From assembly GCF_027627455.1 (NCBI RefSeq), contig NZ_CP115483.1, positions 4,898,001 through 4,962,000 on the forward strand: a stretch of 64,000 nucleotides of DNA, read 5' to 3'. Both the position numbers and the translations under genes were made by a program. The notes beneath the pieces were generated by a model that did not search any database, was not told the origin of the DNA, and saw nothing but the letters and a program-made list of their open reading frames with translations. This DNA comes from Sphingobacterium sp. SYP-B4668 (GTDB lineage: Bacteria; Bacteroidota; Bacteroidia; Sphingobacteriales; Sphingobacteriaceae). Below, piece after piece: positions 59,082-64,000 of the stretch; within the stretch, counting starts at the first letter, position 1, and every line of letters begins with the position of its first letter.

Positions 59082-60371
59082 ATGACAGCAACAGTTCACG
59101 AAAGATTATCCAAGCATATATTGGCAGATGGGCTACCTATGGTTATCGACTTAGAGAAGTCTCACGACTCCTATATCGTAGACATCCATGGGGTGGAGTA
59201 TCTGGACATGTTTAGTATGTTTGCCTCTTCCCCTATTGGGTATAATCACCACCACATTGTCAACAACACCGACCTTCTCAAAAAGGTGGCGATCAACAAA
59301 TTAGCTTTATCGGATATATATCCAATAGAATTTGCAGATTTTGTTGACACCTTCGATCGTGTAGCCATCCCCAAGGAACTTAGCTATTGTTTCTTTATAG
59401 ATGGCGGAGCTCTTGCGGTGGAAAACGCATTAAAAGCTGCCTTTGACTGGAAAACCAGGTTTAATTTATCTCACGGGATCCAGCAGGAAGCCAGTCAGGT
59501 TATCCATTTTAAACAGGCCTTTCATGGCCGTACGGGCTATACACTCTCGTTGACCAACACCAAGGATCCTCGGAAATACATGTACTTTCCCAAGTTTGAC
59601 TGGCCACGTATCATCAACCCGAAGCTTCATTTTCCATTGACCGAAGAGGGCGTCTCCGAAACAATCAAATCGGAACAACAAGCAATTCACGAAATAGAAA
59701 CAGCCATTGCCAAAAATCCGAATGACATTGCCTGCCTAATAATAGAACCAATTCAGGCCGAAGGTGGAGATAATCATTTCCGAAAAGAGTTTTTCAAAAA
59801 ATTAAGGACTATCTGTGATCAGCATAACATTATATTCATTTTGGATGAAGTACAAACCGGATTAGGAATGACCGGTAAGATGTGGGCATACGAACATTAT
59901 GACATCTTACCAGATATCATTGCATTTGGTAAAAAATCCCAAGTATGTGGACTGTTGGCCAACCGTAACAAGTTTGACCAAGTGGCTCACCATGTATTCC
60001 AAGAATCAAGTCGTATCAACTCTACATTTGGTGGCAACCTAGTGGATATGGTCCGTTTTAAGCTAATCTTAGAAGTCATTGAGCGCGACAATCTCGTCCA
60101 TCATGCTGAAAAGCTAGGCCATTACCTATTTGAAAAATTAGAAAATTTGGCTGTAAGGTACCCTCAAATTCAAAATATAAGGGGCAAGGGCCTTTTAGTG
60201 GCCTTTGATTTCGAAACAGAGGCTAAACGAGATCAATTTGTAAAAAATACAATGGCCAATAAACTCTTGATATTAGGATGTGGAGAGAAAAGCATTCGCT
60301 TCAGACCACATTTAAATGTGACTGTCGAACACTTGGATAAAGCACTAGCCCTAGTCGAAAAGAGCTTGTAG
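59082..60371 (+). CDS. lat: L-lysine 6-transaminase
   Basis: 429 residues. PLP aminotransferase moving the epsilon-amino group of lysine to 2-oxoglutarate to give aminoadipate semialdehyde, the substrate of the enzyme encoded just upstream. Class III features: FFIDGGALAVENALKAAFDW, FHGRTGYTLSLTNT, FILDEVQTGLGMTG, and the PLP lysine in FGKKSQVCG (K284 or K285). The FGKKxQVCG context is specific to lysine 6-aminotransferases. It ends before two hairpins. Confidence 0.93.
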   Translation: MTATVHERLSKHILADGLPMVIDLEKSHDSYIVDIHGVEYLDMFSMFASSPIGYNHHHIVNNTDLLKKVAINKLALSDIYPIEFADFVDTFDRVAIPKELSYCFFIDGGALAVENALKAAFDWKTRFNLSHGIQQEASQVIHFKQAFHGRTGYTLSLTNTKDPRKYMYFPKFDWPRIINPKLHFPLTEEGVSETIKSEQQAIHEIETAIAKNPNDIACLIIEPIQAEGGDNHFRKEFFKKLRTICDQHNIIFILDEVQTGLGMTGKMWAYEHYDILPDIIAFGKKSQVCGLLANRNKFDQVAHHVFQESSRINSTFGGNLVDMVRFKLILEVIERDNLVHHAEKLGHYLFEKLENLAVRYPQIQNIRGKGLLVAFDFETEAKRDQFVKNTMANKLLILGCGEKSIRFRPHLNVTVEHLDKALALVEKSL

Positions 60372-60411
60372 TCAGTAAGACTACCTCATCCTGACGACAA
60401 ATACAAAATAT

Positions 60412-60447
60412 AATCATATGATAGGCCACAGACTCTATCATATGATT
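60412..60447. terminator. Perfect 13-bp inverted repeat after lat
   Basis: AATCATATGATAG (60412-60424) and CTATCATATGATT (60435-60447) flank a 10-base loop. No T run; it may block readthrough or be an RNA processing site. Confidence 0.5.
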
Positions 60448-60461
60448 ACCACCTTTATTAA

Positions 60462-60493
60462 ATAAAGGGACACCGGAATCAGCATCCCTTTAT
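60462..60493. terminator. Terminator between lat and the convergent SusD gene
   Basis: ATAAAGGGA pairs with TCCCTTTAT around a 14-base loop, with T/A-rich flanks, 17 bases past the SusD stop on the minus strand. Confidence 0.65.
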
Positions 60494-60509
60494 CTATTCT
60501 ACAGAACTA

Positions 60510-62072
60510 CTAATTATAGCCCGGATTTTGCTTCAGACTCTTATTGCGTTGCAACTCATCTGGTGATATTGGCCAAAGAAGATCTGACTCCTTGAAAGTT
60601 GCTCCAAATCCGTTCTTTGCACCAATCAGTGTCTGATACTCGACCTTTCCTTTCTCCGTTGGCGAGATAACTGGAAATTTACCTGTCCTCAGACAATCAT
60701 CCCACATCTTAAATTCCAATGGCAACTCACGTAGTCGCTCTGTCCAACACTCTTCAACAAATCTATCGACTGACAAAACCTGCAATTCGCTCGTGTACTC
60801 TGCCACGGTCTTGCCGGTAACGTCAGCTCTCGATCGAACCTGAGCAAGGTATCCTGCGGCTTCGGCGGTCACTCCCGTGCTTTTCGCAATGGCTTCAGCC
60901 GCTATTAACAGCGCTTCAGAGAAACGGTAGAAATTCCAGTCTTTAGTTCCCTGTCCAGCACCGAGTACTGCCGCTTCGTCAAAATAATACCACACACCCG
61001 CCGCTTGAGAAGTCCATTTTTTTCCCGTAGTAGGGTGTGTATACTCCCAGTGAAAAAATTGATTGGGTTTTATACGCAAATCGTTGACACCATATACATT
61101 TAGGAAACGATCCGTGGGACCAAACACCCGCTCAAAGATAGAATAAGATGTAAAAACAGCTGTAGCGGAAGAACTGAAGGCATAGGTAGGCCACCAACTA
61201 CTATTACGAATCCCGGCATCGAATTCTTGAGCATAGATCACCTCATCCAAATCATCAGTGGTGCGCAACTTATTAAACGCACTGTTAGTCCCATAATCCC
61301 CATTAGGTGTTAGTTTATGTGCTGAACTGGTTACTATCTTTGCATAAGTAGCCGCTTCAGCAAATTTATTTTGCTGTAAATACACATTGGCAAGTGCCAT
61401 AGCAGCCGCGTACTTTGTAATGCGACGGGCATTTGCCAAGAAAGTAGTTGCCGGTAATTTTTCTACCGCTTCCTTTAAGTCGGCCTCAATTACAGCATAT
61501 ACAGATGCAGTAGTGTTTCTTTCTGGATAAAGGTTTTCTAACTTTTCATAAGGCTCTACCACTAATGGCACATCTCCAAACGTCTTAATCAGATAGAAAT
61601 AGTTATAGGCCCGGAAAAATTTTGCCTCAGCGACCAACTTGTCTACATTTGCAGCCTCCATTTTAATCCCTGGGATATACTTAATGGCTCCATTAGCCGT
61701 ATTGATGGCTGCATAGCAGCTATCCCATATACTATTCATCGTCGGTGATATTACGCTGGTGTGTTGCTGACGTGTCAACTCTTTAGCGTACAGACAGACC
61801 AATTCTTGCCCTTCATAACTATTGGTAAAATATCCCGTCAGCATGGTGGGGATAGAAGCGTTTGGCCCTACGTAGGCACTTGCAGCATCCGAATAACGTT
61901 GAGGAGCTCCTCGACGGTACAGTGCATTAACATTTGCTCGAGCCTGCGTTTCTGTCTTATAGTACTCTTGTGACGGTATAGAGTATTTTGGTTCTTCATC
62001 TAGAAAATCGCTACATGAAGTAAAGGATAGTAGGCCAGCGATCAGCAGAAGCCCTGTTATATATATTTTCAT
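60510..62072 (-). CDS. SusD/RagB-family lipoprotein (second locus)
   Basis: 520 residues. The lipoprotein signal ends SFTSC (Cys20), then SDFLDEEPKYS. Helical TPR-like features include AEAKFFRAYNYFYLIKTFGD and AAAMALANVYLQQNKFAEA, with RFSEALLIAAEAIAKS and LAQVRSRADV of the C-terminal core. The end QRNKSLKQNPGYN is typical of SusD. Its start is 20 bases after the SusC stop. The substrate is unknown; no hydrolase is visible within the window. Confidence 0.94.
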   Translation of the reverse strand: MKIYITGLLLIAGLLSFTSCSDFLDEEPKYSIPSQEYYKTETQARANVNALYRRGAPQRYSDAASAYVGPNASIPTMLTGYFTNSYEGQELVCLYAKELTRQQHTSVISPTMNSIWDSCYAAINTANGAIKYIPGIKMEAANVDKLVAEAKFFRAYNYFYLIKTFGDVPLVVEPYEKLENLYPERNTTASVYAVIEADLKEAVEKLPATTFLANARRITKYAAAMALANVYLQQNKFAEAATYAKIVTSSAHKLTPNGDYGTNSAFNKLRTTDDLDEVIYAQEFDAGIRNSSWWPTYAFSSSATAVFTSYSIFERVFGPTDRFLNVYGVNDLRIKPNQFFHWEYTHPTTGKKWTSQAAGVWYYFDEAAVLGAGQGTKDWNFYRFSEALLIAAEAIAKSTGVTAEAAGYLAQVRSRADVTGKTVAEYTSELQVLSVDRFVEECWTERLRELPLEFKMWDDCLRTGKFPVISPTEKGKVEYQTLIGAKNGFGATFKESDLLWPISPDELQRNKSLKQNPGYN

Positions 62073-62092
62073 CTTATTATTCTCCTTAAATT

Positions 62093-64000
62093 TTATAAAG
62101 TTACATTTAATCCTAGCGTAAAGGTTTTGGCTCTCGGATAAGAAAAGAAGGTCACATTTTGACCGAACTTATTGTTATCCCCTTGCGATGTGCTTTCTGG
62201 ATCGTATCCTTTAAAATCATCTGACATCAAAAGCCAAGGATTGTTAGCGCTACCATATACCCGCAATCCAGAGATACCAATTGATTTACATAAATTAGGG
62301 GCAAACGTATAGCCCAATTGAAGAAGGTTTACTCGCAAGAAAGAACCATCTACGACCCACGACGAGTCTACATTAGTATCTTGACCCGCATGTCCGGAAT
62401 TAGTCAAGTAGATAGCCTGTTGCATCGTATTAGGATTAGATCCATTGTAGGCATCGGTAAGTATCTCCTTTAATCCATTGGTAATACCGAAGCGATCGTA
62501 GGTAGAATGATAGAACTGCTGCATGGTCTCCACGCCATATACAAATTGTAAATCCAAAGTCAAATCAAAGTTTTTATAATTAAATGTATTGATAAAACTT
62601 CCAGTCCAGTCAGGTGTTCCCTTACCCAAGATTTCCTTCTCTTTCGAACGCTTAGGCCTACCTACTTGTGCCAAGGTAGCTTCACCGGCCTCGTAATCTT
62701 GGATGGTATATATACCATAGCGCTTATATCCATAAAAGCTATTCATGTTTTCGCCCACGCGGATAATACCATTTGCACCCCCAACCCATTCATTGCGCAG
62801 GATATCAGCATTATTCTCTCCGAGTTTCAACACTTCGTTCTTATTGTAATTCATATTCAAGCTGGTATTCCAACTAAATACTTCATTTTTTACTGGTGAG
62901 GCACTCACCATAATATCTAAACCACGATTTTGCACAGACCCGACATTCATCAATACCGACTTATATCCCGTTGTGCGTGGAAGCGGCACTTCCAACAAGA
63001 GGTCTGTCGTCTTCTTTTGGTAGTAGGACACATCAAAATTTAATCTATTGGCAAATAGTCCGAGTTCTACTCCCACGTCATACTGCGCCGTCTTTTCCCA
63101 TTTAAGATCATCATTTGCGATGTTATTAAGATATGAAAATGGTGCACGTGATCCATTCAACAAAATGGTACCAGCCCTTGTTTTTGCGATCGACTCATAG
63201 GGGTTAATCTCCGAATTTCCGGTCAGACCATAGCTGGTGTGAAATTTCAAATTACTGATTGTACTATTATCCCTTAGAAAATCTTCATTTGACGCATTCC
63301 ACGCAAATCCAACGGATGGGAAGAAAGCATATTTATTATTCTTCCCGAATCTTGAAGATCCGTCGTAACGACCTGTCACTGTTGCTGAATAACGATCGTT
63401 ATACGTATAAGCCATACGCAAAAAATAAGAGTTCATAGCCCATCTACTCCAATCTGATGTCGGAGCCCCAGGAGTGGTTCCTACCCCCATATTGTTCCAC
63501 TCGTAGAAATCATCACCAAATCCTTCCGTTCTAGACCGATCGATGCTGTAGGTTCGTTCCTGCCAAGACAATCCTACCATCCCGTTGATCCGGTGACGAT
63601 CTATAGTCTTATTATATGTTAAATAGGTCTCTTCTTGCCAATAGAGTGTATTGGTATTTTCAATCTCTGCCCAGCCATTTGGTCGAGAAATATTATTAAG
63701 AAGAATGGATGAATATCCCTTGTAATCCTTTTTGTGGCTATCCACACCAAATTGTGTTTTTAAATCCAACCCCTCCATAAGGTGAAAGGTTAACGCCGCA
63801 TTTCCAAAAATCTGGGTATTATAGCGCATACGCTTTTGTAGGTCCAAAATAGATACTGGATTTGCCATACCCTCGAATCCAAAGGCGTCGGCCATATTAG
63901 AGGAAGACGAAGAAGTATAATCTCCATTCGCATCACGTACGGGAAGCCAAGGCAGCATTTCAATCATAGTTCGTCTTGCTTCCTGTCCACCGCCATCCTC
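62093..64000 (-). CDS. SusC/RagA-family TonB-dependent transporter, partial (second locus)
   Basis: C-terminal part of a SusC. The frame is open to the window edge (an internal ATG at 63967 is preceded by 11 more open codons), so the N terminus with signal, regulatory domain and plug lies outside. Visible barrel signatures are ATVTGRYDGSSRFGKNNKYAF-like strand pairs, FFPSVGFAWNASNEDFL, WEKTAQYDVGVELGLF, TTGYKSVLMNVGSVQNRGLD and the C-terminal TFTLGLNVTL. It is paired with the SusD just downstream. Confidence 0.95.
   Translation of the reverse strand, partial: EDGGGQEARRTMIEMLPWLPVRDANGDYTSSSSSNMADAFGFEGMANPVSILDLQKRMRYNTQIFGNAALTFHLMEGLDLKTQFGVDSHKKDYKGYSSILLNNISRPNGWAEIENTNTLYWQEETYLTYNKTIDRHRINGMVGLSWQERTYSIDRSRTEGFGDDFYEWNNMGVGTTPGAPTSDWSRWAMNSYFLRMAYTYNDRYSATVTGRYDGSSRFGKNNKYAFFPSVGFAWNASNEDFLRDNSTISNLKFHTSYGLTGNSEINPYESIAKTRAGTILLNGSRAPFSYLNNIANDDLKWEKTAQYDVGVELGLFANRLNFDVSYYQKKTTDLLLEVPLPRTTGYKSVLMNVGSVQNRGLDIMVSASPVKNEVFSWNTSLNMNYNKNEVLKLGENNADILRNEWVGGANGIIRVGENMNSFYGYKRYGIYTIQDYEAGEATLAQVGRPKRSKEKEILGKGTPDWTGSFINTFNYKNFDLTLDLQFVYGVETMQQFYHSTYDRFGITNGLKEILTDAYNGSNPNTMQQAIYLTNSGHAGQDTNVDSSWVVDGSFLRVNLLQLGYTFAPNLCKSIGISGLRVYGSANNPWLLMSDDFKGYDPESTSQGDNNKFGQNVTFFSYPRAKTFTLGLNVTL

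Overview
The window reads as the chromosome of a Bacteroidota bacterium, most likely family Sphingobacteriaceae (Sphingobacterium/Pedobacter-like). Supporting signs are two SusC/SusD outer-membrane pairs, an ECF sigma/FecR pair, many lipoprotein signal peptides, a short CarB, no Shine-Dalgarno sequences before the start codons, and repeated promoters of the Bacteroidota type (TTTG, 19-21 bases, TAnnTTTG). I see no transposase, integrase, prophage structural gene or CRISPR array.

Layout. 1-1.8 kb: tail of nrdE and complete nrdF (class Ib ribonucleotide reductase), then a small secreted protein. 1.9-8.7 kb: histidine degradation operon hutH-hutI-hutU-hutG on the minus strand with a divergent LysR regulator and a textbook LysR box between them. 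8.8-10.6 kb: secreted M60 (mucinase-like) metallopeptidase. 10.7-13.4 kb: proline genes proB-proA plus a small unknown gene. 13.5-18.8 kb: an unknown lipoprotein, uvrB, upp and a YkuK-like RNase H-fold protein. 19.0-25.3 kb: an accessory-looking island with an S24-type regulator whose protease nucleophile is missing, a small unknown protein, a collagen-like giant lipoprotein, a tiny membrane peptide, a clostripain-family lipoprotein and another small unknown protein. 25.4-31 kb: NadR-like kinase, ahcY, bacilliredoxin, a lipoprotein amidohydrolase and a cyclophilin. 31.1-40.9 kb: ECF sigma, FecR, SusC (with STN domain), SusD and two Tat-exported Gfo/Idh/MocA oxidoreductases. 41-49.2 kb: lipA, a GH20 hexosaminidase, a small outer-membrane barrel, carB and a formylglycine-generating enzyme. 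49.5-55 kb: a complete rRNA operon (16S-tRNA-Ile-tRNA-Ala-23S-5S, minus strand) with two tandem promoters and a strong terminator. 55.2-60.4 kb: a DUF1080 lipoprotein and a lysine-degradation set (glutaryl-CoA dehydrogenase; divergent aminoadipate-semialdehyde dehydrogenase and lysine 6-aminotransferase). 60.5-64 kb: SusD and a SusC cut by the window edge.

The most interesting signals are regulatory. (1) Two promoters in the 19-20.4 kb island, before the small protein and before the collagen-like lipoprotein, have nearly the same 31-base layout. Each carries a palindrome (TACAAT...ATTGTA) exactly between the -33 and -7 boxes, next to a DNA-binding regulator gene. (2) An identical 26-base stretch covering the promoter spacer and -7 box occurs before uvrB and before the ECF sigma gene. 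It contains the inverted repeat AATGC-AAA-GCATT, which suggests shared control of a DNA repair gene and an outer-membrane uptake locus. (3) A perfect 9-bp inverted repeat of T-N11-A type sits between hutH and the LysR gene.

Functional themes: amino-acid catabolism (histidine, lysine) and glycan or glycoprotein foraging (M60 peptidase, GH20, sulfatase-maturing enzyme, SusC/D, oxidoreductases plus DUF1080 that could act by 3-keto-glycoside chemistry). Product names rest on recognised motifs and remembered family features. No database search was run.
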